The position numbers and the translations under genes are program-made. A stretch of DNA of 64,000 nt from an uncultured Aquimarina sp. (GTDB taxonomy: Bacteria > Bacteroidota > Bacteroidia > Flavobacteriales > Flavobacteriaceae), in assembly GCA_947498765.1 (NCBI GenBank), contig CANMLG010000059.1, forward strand, positions 39,231-103,230, read 5' to 3'. Positions 8,402 through 16,789 of this stretch are shown here, in pieces. The number at the start of each line of letters is the position of its first letter. The first letter of the stretch is position 1. The notes under the pieces were generated by a model. That model made no database searches and was not told the origin of the DNA. It saw only the letters and a program-made list of their open reading frames with translations.

Positions 8402-9265
8402 TTAATGGTATTGAGAAAACAATACCGTAGCTTGATTATGTGCCGATTCAAAACGCATTACATCTACATCAAACACCTCTTTTTGTGTGGTAAAATAAGA
8501 AATCATTTTTTCGGTGGGCATATTCCCTATTAAGGCATCACCTGCCATTGGACAACCACCATAGCCTTGTATAGCTCCATCAAATCTTCGGCATCCTGCT
8601 TGATAAGCGGCATCTATTTTTTCGTACCAGGTACTTAATGAGGTATGTAAATGTGCGCCAAATTCAATAGCTGGATATTCGGGTATTAATGTTGAAAATA
8701 ACTCCGTTATCGTTTGACCTGTTGATGACCCCACCGTATCACTTAATGAAATAATAGTGATCCCCATAGCTGCAATTTTTGCCACCCACTCACTTACAAT
8801 TGTTGGGTTCCAAGGTTCACCATAAGGATTTCCAAAACCCATACTTATATACACTACCACCTGCTTCTTTGCTTGTTGAGCAATTTCAATGATTTCTTTC
8901 AGTATTATTTCGGATTGCGCTATTGTTTTATGCGTATTTCGCATTTGAAAAATTTCTGAAATTGAAAAAGGAAAACCGATATACGATATCTGTGGCATTT
9001 CTGCCGCAGCTAAAGCCCCACGAGTATTAGCTACAATAGTCAACAATTTGGTAGGAGCTGTTGACAAATCTAACCGCTCAATCACTTGCTTGGTATCAGC
9101 CATTTGTGGAATGGCTTTAGGCGAAACAAAACTACCCACATCTAAAGTATCAAAACCACAATTAACAAGCATTTGCAAATATTGTAATTTAACCTCTGTT
9201 GGAATAAATTGTTTTATTCCTTGCATAGCATCTCTTGGACATTCTATTAGTTTCAACTTTTTCAT
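8402..9265 (-). CDS. mvaB: hydroxymethylglutaryl-CoA lyase
   Basis: The 287-residue HMGL-like TIM-barrel enzyme splits HMG-CoA into acetoacetate and acetyl-CoA, the last step of leucine breakdown. Visible landmarks are the start KLIECPRDAMQGI (metal and substrate Arg/Asp), VGSFVSPKAIPQMAD, SLSDTVGSSTG and the active-site loop GYGGCPMAGDALIGN with its catalytic Cys. I chose the ATG at 9265 because it lies 7 nt after the yjbQ stop; an upstream TTG would add a non-conserved VTNKR. It is probably translated from the same mRNA as yjbQ. Confidence 0.9.
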   Translation of the reverse strand: MKKLKLIECPRDAMQGIKQFIPTEVKLQYLQMLVNCGFDTLDVGSFVSPKAIPQMADTKQVIERLDLSTAPTKLLTIVANTRGALAAAEMPQISYIGFPFSISEIFQMRNTHKTIAQSEIILKEIIEIAQQAKKQVVVYISMGFGNPYGEPWNPTIVSEWVAKIAAMGITIISLSDTVGSSTGQTITELFSTLIPEYPAIEFGAHLHTSLSTWYEKIDAAYQAGCRRFDGAIQGYGGCPMAGDALIGNMPTEKMISYFTTQKEVFDVDVMRFESAHNQATVLFSQYH

Positions 9266-9272
9266 TCGTTTA

Positions 9273-9695
9273 TTAGTTACCAAAAAGTGTTAAAACTAAC
9301 TTTCTCTGCCCACCATAATCTCTATGTTCACACAAATAAACACCTTGCCAAGTCCCTAAATTTAATCTGCCATTAGTTACTGGAATTTGTACCGATGCCC
9401 CCATTAATGATGCTTTTATATGTGCTGGCATATCATCTGGTCCTTCATAAGTATGAATATAATACGATGCATTTTCTGGCACCATTACATTCATATGACT
9501 TTCAAAATCTGTACGTACCGTTGGATCTGCATTTTCATTTATGGTTAAACTAGCCGATGTATGCTGAATAAACACTTGTAATTGACCTACAGCTATTTTC
9601 GAAATTTCGGGCATTACATGCTCAATTTCGGCAGTTATTAAATGAAAACCACGACGATAAGCTTTCAGTCGAATTTCTTTTTGAAAAAAATGCAT
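9273..9695 (-). CDS. yjbQ: YjbQ family protein (UPF0047)
   Basis: This 140-residue protein is a full-length member of the YjbQ/UPF0047 family, small trimeric metal-binding proteins with weak thiamine-phosphate-synthase activity reported in E. coli. Family motifs are QVFIQHTSASLTINENADP, MPAHIKASLMG and GTWQGVYLCEHRDYGG, with His and Glu/Asp residues lining the metal pocket. It lies 7 nt upstream of the HMG-CoA lyase gene on the same strand; the pairing looks like convenience, as the functions have no obvious link. Confidence 0.92.
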   Translation of the reverse strand: MHFFQKEIRLKAYRRGFHLITAEIEHVMPEISKIAVGQLQVFIQHTSASLTINENADPTVRTDFESHMNVMVPENASYYIHTYEGPDDMPAHIKASLMGASVQIPVTNGRLNLGTWQGVYLCEHRDYGGQRKLVLTLFGN

Positions 9696-9737
9696 TAAAG
9701 TTAATTTAAGGATAGGTTTCTATGAATTACAAAACAG

Positions 9738-9745
9738 TACATTTG
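9738..9745 (+). promoter_or_regulatory. minus-7 promoter element of the HAD phosphatase gene
   Basis: TACATTTG matches the Bacteroidota minus-7 consensus TAnnTTTG and sits 21 bp upstream of the ATG at 9767. It overlaps the upstream in-frame ATG at 9722, which is therefore unlikely to be used. Confidence 0.6.
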
Positions 9746-9766
9746 TATTTCACTAAAATAACAAAA

Positions 9767-10576
9767 ATGAATTTATCTGACGTAAAATTAGTAGTTACAG
9801 ATATGGACGGCACGCTATTAAACTCAAATCACGAAGTAAGTGACCTCTTTTTTGAGTTATTTGAACTACTAAAAGCGAATAATATTCATTTTGTTGCCGC
9901 TAGCGGACGTCAATACCATAGCATTTTAGAAAAACTTGCCACTATAAAAGAACACATCACAATAGTAGCCGAGAATGGCGCGTATATTGTTAAAAATGAT
10001 GAAGAATTATTTGTTAACGCTATTTCACATAATGATGTAGAGAACTTACTTCAACTTTGCAAAAATATCGATGGTGTCCATTTAGTAGTCTGCGGTAAAA
10101 ATAAGGCCTATATTTTAAACGAATCGGAACAATTTCAAAACACTATTGCCGAATATTATACTGAATATAAAGTTTTAAATAGTTTTGATGAATTACCTGC
10201 TGATGATTTTTTTAAAATAGCACTATGTCATCATCAAGGTTCTGAAGAATTTATTTATCCGTTTGTACAACACTTGGAAAATGATTGGCAAATAAAAGTT
10301 TCTGGTAAATTATGGATCGATATCTCACAATATTCATCCCATAAAGGAAATGCTATTGCCAAAATTCAAGAACAATACAATATTACCGACGCCCAAACTA
10401 TGGCTTTTGGCGATTATAATAATGATCTTGAAATGCTAGAAAAAGCAGCCTTTAGCTATGCCATGGAAAATGCACATCCAAACATAAAAAAAGTGGCTAA
10501 ATACCAAACACTCACCAACGACAATAATGGTGTAGAAAAAATACTACAAAAACTTATTGCTAGTATTAATCCGTAA
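9767..10576 (+). CDS. Cof-type HAD-family sugar-phosphate phosphatase
   Basis: A 269-residue haloacid-dehalogenase-fold hydrolase of the Cof/YidA subfamily. Motif I is VTDMDGTLLN with the nucleophile and acid/base Asp pair, motif II AASGRQ, motif III Lys in SSHKGNAI, and motif IV FGDYNNDLEML with the Mg-binding Asp residues. These cytoplasmic enzymes remove phosphate from sugar phosphates, nucleotides or FMN-like compounds; the substrate cannot be read from sequence. The start at 9767 follows a good minus-7 element. Its 3' end overlaps the convergent gene by 11 bp. Confidence 0.9.
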   Translation: MNLSDVKLVVTDMDGTLLNSNHEVSDLFFELFELLKANNIHFVAASGRQYHSILEKLATIKEHITIVAENGAYIVKNDEELFVNAISHNDVENLLQLCKNIDGVHLVVCGKNKAYILNESEQFQNTIAEYYTEYKVLNSFDELPADDFFKIALCHHQGSEEFIYPFVQHLENDWQIKVSGKLWIDISQYSSHKGNAIAKIQEQYNITDAQTMAFGDYNNDLEMLEKAAFSYAMENAHPNIKKVAKYQTLTNDNNGVEKILQKLIASINP

Positions 10577-11081
10577 AAAACTGTTTATCTAAAAAGCGCT
10601 TGCCTAATTTTACAGTGTAATACATCCGTCGTATTAACTGACCGTCTCCTACCCTGCCTTTTAAGTATTCTTTACCACTAGTATACCAAATAGTATACTC
10701 AGTTCCGCGAGGTACCTTGGAAAACAGAGTGGACATATCCAATAAAAACTCTTCACCAAAAGGTTTTTTGGACACTAACTGACTTGAAGCCACATTATTA
10801 TCTCTTGACTTAATAAATATACGTGAATTTTCCTCTAATTTAAACTTTCCTTTTCCCTTAATTGGAGCATCTACATTAACCAATACATTGTAAAAGGTAA
10901 CATAAGCTGGTTTTACAAAATTCATAGAAGAAGTATTAATAATTACCTGATCTTTTACAGAGTAATCATTTCCATTAATGATCATTCCTCGATCAATCCT
11001 TGAAAGCTTATCAGACAAGTCTACAAAATGCTGAGCATAACTAATATTAACAATAAAAAAGGTGAGTAATAATATTCTCAT
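10566..11081 (-). CDS. secreted protein of unknown function
   Basis: The 171-residue product begins with a Sec signal peptide (MRILLLTFFIVNISYA, then QHF). The mature part is mostly beta-strand-like with alternating hydrophobics (IIINTSSMNF, VNVDAPIKGKGKFKL) and has no Cys. It ends in basic KLGKRFLDKQFFTD. I recognise no family. The gene converges on the HAD gene with an 11-bp overlap of coding ends, so neither has room for a terminator between them. Confidence 0.6.
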   Translation of the reverse strand: MRILLLTFFIVNISYAQHFVDLSDKLSRIDRGMIINGNDYSVKDQVIINTSSMNFVKPAYVTFYNVLVNVDAPIKGKGKFKLEENSRIFIKSRDNNVASSQLVSKKPFGEEFLLDMSTLFSKVPRGTEYTIWYTSGKEYLKGRVGDGQLIRRMYYTVKLGKRFLDKQFFTD

Positions 11082-11480
11082 AACGTAATTTTTTGATCAT
11101 ACACTTAGTTGGTTTATAGTTTTTCAATGTATAAAAAAAAGCCTTACAATACACAAAATCAACTATTTCCATACATAAACAGTCACTTAAAGAAATACAT
11201 TACAAAAAGAACAAAAACACAAAACACCTTTAACTAAAAATTCAAAACACTGATTATCAAATTTTTAAAAAGTGTTAAAGTTTTATTTTATTATAAAAAA
11301 ATTAAGAGAAAAAATGTTTTTTTTCTTTGGAATATTTTATTAATATCCATAAAAAAGAGTGGATTTCAACCGTTTTTGTAAGTGTATTTTAGGTCAAAAA
11401 CGTCAATTACATCGTTTTAGTGATCAAAAAATTAAAAAATACTTAAATTTATTCTTAATAATAAAGTGTTAAGAATACGA
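11082..11480. other. AT-rich intergenic region with one inverted repeat
   Basis: Almost 400 bp without a gene. CGTTTTTG (11371-11378) and CAAAAACG (11395-11402) are perfect inverted repeats around a 16-nt loop. No poly-T tail follows, so it may be a protein-binding site rather than a terminator. A nearly pure A/T tract runs from about 11260 to 11340. Confidence 0.5.
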
Positions 11481-12512
11481 CTAATTACGTATCAATTTTT
11501 TATTAATATCTCTAATCAATTTTGGCCCACTATAAATAAAGCCTGTATAAATTTGGACCAAGCTTGCTCCAGCTTCAATTTTTTCAAGAGCATCAGCAGC
11601 AGTATGTATACCTCCTACTCCAATAATAGGAAAAGATTGATTACTTTTTTCTGACAAATATTTAATTACCTGAGTTGATTTACTTGTCAATGGTTTTCCA
11701 CTTAATCCTCCATTTCCAATTTCATCCAAACGCGAATCCGAAGTTTTTAAATTACTTCTAGAAGTTGAAGTATTACTAGCAATAACGCCATCCAGACCTG
11801 TCTCCTGAATAAGAGCTACAATTTCATCTAATTGGTTTTGATTTAAATCTGGAGCAATTTTTAACAAAATTGGTTTTTGAACATCAAAAGTTGTATTGGC
11901 TTGTTGCACAGCACTAATTAATTCTTCTAAATATTCTTTATCATTTAATTTAGCATGACTAGATACATTAGGACAACTTACATTTAAAACAAAATAATCT
12001 ACATATGCGTGCAAAGCATTAAAACATGCTAGATAGTCTTGTGTGTAATCCTTGGGGTCTGTATCTGTATTTTTCCCAATATTCCCGCCTATAATAAGCT
12101 GCTTTTTATTCTTTTTTAATTGTTCAATAGCAATCTCAACCCCCTCATTATTAAAGCCCATTCTGTTAATAATTGCCTCATCTGCTTGCAAACGAAATAA
12201 ACGCTTTTTTGGATTTCCAACCTGCCCCTTTGGAGTTACGGTTCCAATTTCAATAAAACCAAATCCAAAATTAGCTAGTTCATTAAACAATACTGCATTT
12301 TTATCAAATCCTGCTGCTAAACCCACTGGATTTTTAAAAGTTAACCCAAATACGTTACGCTCTAAACTTTGATGTTCTATTTTGTACATCTTTTTAATTA
12401 ACGAAGCAATGCCTGGTATTTTATTTAAAAAACGAATTAATGAAAAAGTGAAATAGTGTACTTTTTCAGGATCAAACTTAAATAATAATGGACGGATTAG
12501 CGTTTGATACAT
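11481..12512 (-). CDS. pyrD: dihydroorotate dehydrogenase, class 2-like, with Cys at the catalytic base
   Basis: The 343-residue FMN enzyme oxidises dihydroorotate to orotate in pyrimidine synthesis. The length, the N-terminal membrane-association helices ([19 protein letters not shown]) and the stretch [20 protein letters not shown] followed by INRMGFNN are class 2 (quinone-linked, membrane-bound) features. However, the active-site loop reads NVSCPN, with Cys180 where class 2 enzymes use Ser and class 1 enzymes use Cys. ATG 12512 is chosen because a TTG at 12533 falls inside the minus-7 element at 12531-12538. The gene diverges from pepT. Confidence 0.92.
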   Translation of the reverse strand: MYQTLIRPLLFKFDPEKVHYFTFSLIRFLNKIPGIASLIKKMYKIEHQSLERNVFGLTFKNPVGLAAGFDKNAVLFNELANFGFGFIEIGTVTPKGQVGNPKKRLFRLQADEAIINRMGFNNEGVEIAIEQLKKNKKQLIIGGNIGKNTDTDPKDYTQDYLACFNALHAYVDYFVLNVSCPNVSSHAKLNDKEYLEELISAVQQANTTFDVQKPILLKIAPDLNQNQLDEIVALIQETGLDGVIASNTSTSRSNLKTSDSRLDEIGNGGLSGKPLTSKSTQVIKYLSEKSNQSFPIIGVGGIHTAADALEKIEAGASLVQIYTGFIYSGPKLIRDINKKLIRN

Positions 12513-12530
12513 ATTAGATTTTATTTTTTT

Positions 12531-12538
12531 CAAAAATA
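12531..12538 (-). promoter_or_regulatory. minus-7 promoter element of pyrD
   Basis: On the minus strand TATTTTTG matches TAnnTTTG, 19 bp upstream of the pyrD ATG at 12512. Confidence 0.5.
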
Positions 12539-12618
12539 CTATTTTGTGTGGGAATACCGCTCAAAAACTACTTTTAAAAACAGGGACTATTTGTATCTTT
12601 ACTTTCAAATTTTGCATC

Positions 12619-13857
12619 ATGTTTTCAAAAGAAGCTATTATAGATCGTTTTATTACCTATGTTAGTATTGACACACAAAGTGATCCTAAAAGCAACAAAA
12701 CCCCTAGTACTGAAAAACAATGGAAGCTAGCGCATTTACTAGTAGATGAACTAAATACAATTGGTCTACAGGAAGTCACTATTGACAATAATGGCTATAT
12801 TATGGCTAGCATACCGGCAACTACTAGTAAAACTACTCCTATTATAGGCTTTATTGCTCATTATGACACCTCACCAGACTTTACTGCTAAAAATGTATCG
12901 CCTAAAATTTTAGCAAACTATGACGGTAAAGACATTATTCTCAACAAGGAAAAAAATATTATCCTATCTCCTTCCTATTTTGAAGATTTAAAACAATATG
13001 TGGGACAAACTTTAATTACTACTGATGGGAGCACTTTACTGGGAGCCGATGATAAAGCGGGAATTACAGAAATAATTTCGGCAGCAGAATACTTAATCAA
13101 CCACCCAGAAATAGCACATGGAAAAATCAGAATAGCCTTTACTCCCGATGAAGAAATTGGACGAGGTGCCCACTTATTTGACGTCAAAAAATTTGGCGCT
13201 GATTATGCCTATACCATGGATGGCAGTCAAATTGGCGAATTAGAATACGAAAATTTTAATGCCGCCTCGGCTTTAGTTACCATTAACGGTAGAATTGTAC
13301 ATCCTGGTTACGCCAAAGACAAATTGGTTAATAGTATGTTGATTTCTCAAGATTTCATTAGTTCTTTACCCCGTTTGGAAACTCCGGAGCACACCTCGGA
13401 CCGCGAAGGCTTTTTTCATTTACATGATATAAAAGGTCGTGTTGAAAAAACCACTTTAGAATATATTATTCGCGATCATGAAAAAGAACATTTTGAAGCC
13501 AGAAAACAAGTAATGATTGCTCTTGTTGAAGAATTAAATAAACAATATGGCGAAGGTACCCTTGAAATTGAAATACACGATCAGTATTACAATATGAAAG
13601 AAAAAATTGAGCCAAATATGCACATAGTTACTATTGCAAAAAAAGCTATGGAAGCATTAAAAATTAAACCCATCATAAAACCTATACGAGGAGGAACTGA
13701 TGGATCTCAATTAAGTTTTATGGGCTTACCATGTCCAAATATTTTTGCTGGCGGTCATAATTTTCACGGAAAATACGAATATATCCCCGTTGAAAGTATG
13801 CAAAAGGCTAGCGAGGTTATTGTAAAAATAGCCGAATTAACTACTGAATTATCTTAA
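12619..13857 (+). CDS. pepT: peptidase T (tripeptide aminopeptidase)
   Basis: A 412-residue M20B zinc aminopeptidase that removes N-terminal residues from tripeptides in the cytoplasm. All metal and catalytic landmarks are present: HYDTSPD (His81, Asp83), LLGADDKAG (Asp144), TPDEEIGRG (Glu178/179), [16 protein letters not shown], and the C-terminal [15 protein letters not shown] and [13 protein letters not shown]. The usual length confirms ATG 12619; 25 extra upstream codons have no family match and overlap the promoter region. Confidence 0.95.
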   Translation: MFSKEAIIDRFITYVSIDTQSDPKSNKTPSTEKQWKLAHLLVDELNTIGLQEVTIDNNGYIMASIPATTSKTTPIIGFIAHYDTSPDFTAKNVSPKILANYDGKDIILNKEKNIILSPSYFEDLKQYVGQTLITTDGSTLLGADDKAGITEIISAAEYLINHPEIAHGKIRIAFTPDEEIGRGAHLFDVKKFGADYAYTMDGSQIGELEYENFNAASALVTINGRIVHPGYAKDKLVNSMLISQDFISSLPRLETPEHTSDREGFFHLHDIKGRVEKTTLEYIIRDHEKEHFEARKQVMIALVEELNKQYGEGTLEIEIHDQYYNMKEKIEPNMHIVTIAKKAMEALKIKPIIKPIRGGTDGSQLSFMGLPCPNIFAGGHNFHGKYEYIPVESMQKASEVIVKIAELTTELS

Positions 13858-13870
13858 TCAAACCTATGCT

Positions 13871-14395
13871 ATGAGGCATTTTTTAATCTTATCCTATTTA
13901 TTTGCAGCTAGCCTTGGGTGGTCACAATCGGAAAAAGCACACGAAATTAAAATTGACGCCCTTTCAGCATTAGTTACTCCTGCCATTGAAATAAGTTACG
14001 AATATGCCCTTGGAAATTCCTCTGGAGTTGGTTTAGCTACTTTTTTTAGATTAAACCCGCCAAATGACAATTATCGTGAATTTTCTATAGCACCTTACTT
14101 CCGTCAATATTTTTACAACAACAGAGAGTATGGGCAAAAAGGTTTTTATATCGAAGCTCTTTTACAATATGCTACTGGTAACGATGATGCTAAACTTTTC
14201 GGATCAACAAATAGAGATAAATTAGATGATTATAATGACCTAGGTATTGGCTTTGGAGGTGGTATAAAATGGCTTACAAATAATGGTTTTAGCGTTGATA
14301 TTGGCGCTGGTATTGGTCGTAATTTTAAAATTGATGATGCCTCTCCAGATTTTTTCTTGAATTGGGGAATTAATTTAGGCTATCGATTTTTTTAG
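13871..14395 (+). CDS. DUF3575-like small outer-membrane barrel protein
   Basis: A 174-residue protein with a signal peptide (MRHFLILSYLFAASLGWSQ) and alternating-hydrophobic strands, ending in an aromatic YRFF, the typical last residue pattern of an outer-membrane beta-barrel. The segment ISYEYALGNSSGVGLATFF and the glycine-rich GIGFGGGIKWL match the DUF3575/porin-like small barrel group. It begins 13 bp after pepT and may be read through from it. Function is unknown. The stop codon is directly followed by a heptamer tandem repeat. Confidence 0.75.
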   Translation: MRHFLILSYLFAASLGWSQSEKAHEIKIDALSALVTPAIEISYEYALGNSSGVGLATFFRLNPPNDNYREFSIAPYFRQYFYNNREYGQKGFYIEALLQYATGNDDAKLFGSTNRDKLDDYNDLGIGFGGGIKWLTNNGFSVDIGAGIGRNFKIDDASPDFFLNWGINLGYRFF

Positions 14396-14456
14396 CTTTT
14401 GGCTTTTGGCTTTTGGCTTTTGGCTTTTGGCTTTTGGCTTTTGGCTTTTGGCTTTT
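14395..14456 (+). repeat. tandem heptamer repeat, about 9 copies of GCTTTTG
   Basis: Perfect repeats of a 7-bp unit (GCTTTTG) begin at the last base of the preceding coding region's stop and run for nearly nine copies with no mismatch. A perfect tract like this is expected to vary in copy number between isolates. Confidence 0.95.
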
Positions 14457-14584
14457 AAAAGTAACTATGGAGCTGAAATTAAATTTCAAAAAAAGCAAAA
14501 AAATATTATTACTATTTTCAACAACGAAATAAATAATTAAAAACGGTCAACTTTATTTAGCATACAAACCCCACAACAAACACG

Positions 14585-14634
14585 AACAACCAACAACTGA
14601 CAACTCACAACTAATAACTAACAACCGACAACCA
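14585..14634 (+). repeat. degenerate 7-bp repeat, AACAACC/GACAACT type
   Basis: Successive heptamers of the form nACAAC[C/T] (ACAACCA, ACAACTG, ACAACTC, ATAACTA, ACAACCG, ACAACCA) fill the leader immediately before the ATG at 14641. The unit is the complement of the GGTTGTT heptamer at 20099-20140. Confidence 0.7.
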
Positions 14635-14640
14635 AAAAAA

Positions 14641-15411
14641 ATGAAACTACACTCCAACATCATAGGCCAAGGTGCTCCTTTTATTATACTACATGGTTTT
14701 TTAGGCATGAGTGACAATTGGAAAACTTTAGGCAAAAAATATAGTGAGTTAGGCTATCAAGTTCACATGATTGACCAACGTAATCATGGACGCAGCCCCC
14801 ATAGCGATGATTTCAGTTACCCACTTTTAAGTGATGATTTACTTGAATACTGCCACACACATCAATTAACTAACATTATTTTACTAGGACACTCCATGGG
14901 AGGAAAAACTGCCATGCATTTTGCCTGTGAACACTCCAACATAGTATCCAAACTTATTATTGCCGACATTGCGCCTAAATATTATGCTCCGCATCATCAA
15001 GATATTTTAGACAGCCTACAAGCCTTAGATTTTTCTGAAATTACTTCGCGTTCCGACGCCGAAAATGTGCTAAAAAATTACATTAAAGATACGGGTACTC
15101 GTTTATTTTTATTAAAAAACCTGTACCGTAAAACAAAAACTGAATTTGACTTACGCATTAATTTACAAACACTAAACAAAAAAGTAAATGAAATAGGAAA
15201 AGCATTACATAATGAAGCTCGTTATGTAGGAAATACCTTGTTTTTAAGTGGCGAAAATTCAAACTATATTCTGGAAGAAGATCAGGCTTTAATTCAGTTT
15301 CATTTCCCCAATGCTCAAATTCAAAAAATAACAAAATCAGGCCATTGGCTGCATGCAGAAAACCCTGTAGAATTTTTCAAATACTCTTCCAAATTCATAA
15401 AAAACCCATAA
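14641..15411 (+). CDS. alpha/beta-hydrolase, YbfF-like esterase
   Basis: A 256-residue cytoplasmic alpha/beta-hydrolase. It has the oxyanion HGFLG stretch, DQRNHGRS after strand 4, the nucleophile elbow GHSMGG (Ser85) and a C-terminal SGHWLHAENP carrying the catalytic His. This set is typical of the YbfF/PldB-like acyl esterases, which act on short acyl-CoA or ester substrates. The ATG lies directly after a run of A bases and a degenerate heptamer repeat, so repeat length could change the translation leader. Confidence 0.85.
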   Translation: MKLHSNIIGQGAPFIILHGFLGMSDNWKTLGKKYSELGYQVHMIDQRNHGRSPHSDDFSYPLLSDDLLEYCHTHQLTNIILLGHSMGGKTAMHFACEHSNIVSKLIIADIAPKYYAPHHQDILDSLQALDFSEITSRSDAENVLKNYIKDTGTRLFLLKNLYRKTKTEFDLRINLQTLNKKVNEIGKALHNEARYVGNTLFLSGENSNYILEEDQALIQFHFPNAQIQKITKSGHWLHAENPVEFFKYSSKFIKNP

Positions 15412-15512
15412 AGTGCACTCCTTTTTGTTAGTATTTTCTTTGATTTTTTAAAAAAACCACAAAATTTACCTTAAATTTACTTTAACTATTTAAGAATTTT
15501 AAGTTTCAAATC

Positions 15513-16739
15513 ATGAAAAAACTACTATTTTCATTAGCCCTTGGGCTAACTACTTTAAGCACCTTTGCTGGTGGATACAGAGTAAGTCTGCAAGGACAGC
15601 GTGCTCTAGCCATGGGACATACAGGTGTGGGTGTTGTGGATAGCGCCGAACTTGCTTTTTTTAACCCCGCAGGCTTGGTATATCTAGAAAACAAACTAAA
15701 TATAAGCGGTGGTGTTACACTAATTAGCTCAACAGCAAAATATCAGAATAGCCTAACAGGCGAAAGTGCCGAAACTGATAATGCTTTAAGTACTCCTTTT
15801 AACCTATATGCATCTTATGGAGTAAACGATTGGTTATCTGTAGCTTTAGCAGTATACACACCTTACGGAAGCACTATTGATTGGGAAAAAGATTGGGCTG
15901 GTTCCGATTTAGTAAACTCAATAAGCTTACAATCCGTATATATAAACCCTGTAATTTCTGTTAAACTTGACGAATCATTTAGTATTGGTGGAGGACCTAT
16001 TTATGCCATAGGTAACGTAAATTTTGACAGAAATCTTGTAAGAGCTCCTGGTGGAGTAACAAATAGACCTAACGTTGAAGTTAACGCCGAAGGTGTTGAC
16101 AATTGGGGCTGGGTCGTTTCCACTATGTTTAGACCAAGTGACAAAGTAGCCATTGGTGCTACTTACCGTAGCAAAATTGAATTAAATGCTAAAAATGGTG
16201 AAGTTACCTACACAAATATCGATTTGCCTGAAACGCAATTTAACGCTACATTACCCTTACCTGCCGAACTTACTTTTGGAGGGTCGGTACAAGTTTCTCC
16301 AAAACTATTACTTGCCGCAGAATTTAACAGAACTTATTGGAGTACCTACAAATCTTTAGACATTGATTTCACCAATCCCGAATCAACAGATTCAAGAAAT
16401 GCTCGTAACTACAAAAATTCGAACATTTACCGTATTGGTGCCCAGTACGACCTAAATGATAAATTTACCTTAAGAGGTGGTTACTATTATGATGAATCCC
16501 CTGTGCAATCTGGGTTTTATTCACCTGAAACACCACGTAATGACTCACAAGGTTTTACTACTGGTTTTTCATATAACATAAACAGCCATTTAGCTATTGA
16601 TGCTTCATTCCTTTACTTATACTTTAGCGAAACTGACGAGTCTTATGACTCTGATCCAAATGATACCGTAGAGCGTTTTTCAGGAACCTATAAATCAAAT
16701 GCCATAATCGGTGGTTTAGGAATTACTTACAAATTGTAA
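15513..16739 (+). CDS. OmpP1/FadL-family outer membrane transporter
   Basis: A 408-residue outer-membrane beta-barrel with a signal peptide (MKKLLFSLALGLTTLSTFA) followed by GGYRVSLQGQRALAMGHTG, the N-terminal hatch of the FadL/TodX hydrophobic-compound channels. GAELAFFNPAG-like (SAELAFFNPAGLVYLEN) and the barrel strands that end in LGITYKL support it. It lies 50 bp upstream of an SGNH-hydrolase lipoprotein gene, a conserved Bacteroidota pair; together they could release and import acyl chains or other lipids. Confidence 0.9.
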   Translation: MKKLLFSLALGLTTLSTFAGGYRVSLQGQRALAMGHTGVGVVDSAELAFFNPAGLVYLENKLNISGGVTLISSTAKYQNSLTGESAETDNALSTPFNLYASYGVNDWLSVALAVYTPYGSTIDWEKDWAGSDLVNSISLQSVYINPVISVKLDESFSIGGGPIYAIGNVNFDRNLVRAPGGVTNRPNVEVNAEGVDNWGWVVSTMFRPSDKVAIGATYRSKIELNAKNGEVTYTNIDLPETQFNATLPLPAELTFGGSVQVSPKLLLAAEFNRTYWSTYKSLDIDFTNPESTDSRNARNYKNSNIYRIGAQYDLNDKFTLRGGYYYDESPVQSGFYSPETPRNDSQGFTTGFSYNINSHLAIDASFLYLYFSETDESYDSDPNDTVERFSGTYKSNAIIGGLGITYKL

Positions 16740-16789
16740 ACACCCGTTAACATATAAAAGTAATCCATACAACCCAAAAAATTATACTC

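Noticed and set aside
9722..9766. Upstream ATG start for the HAD phosphatase
   Set aside because: It lies before the minus-7 promoter element and adds residues without family support.
12513..12533. TTG start giving a longer PyrD
   Set aside because: The codon overlaps the likely minus-7 element; ATG 12512 gives the family N-terminus.
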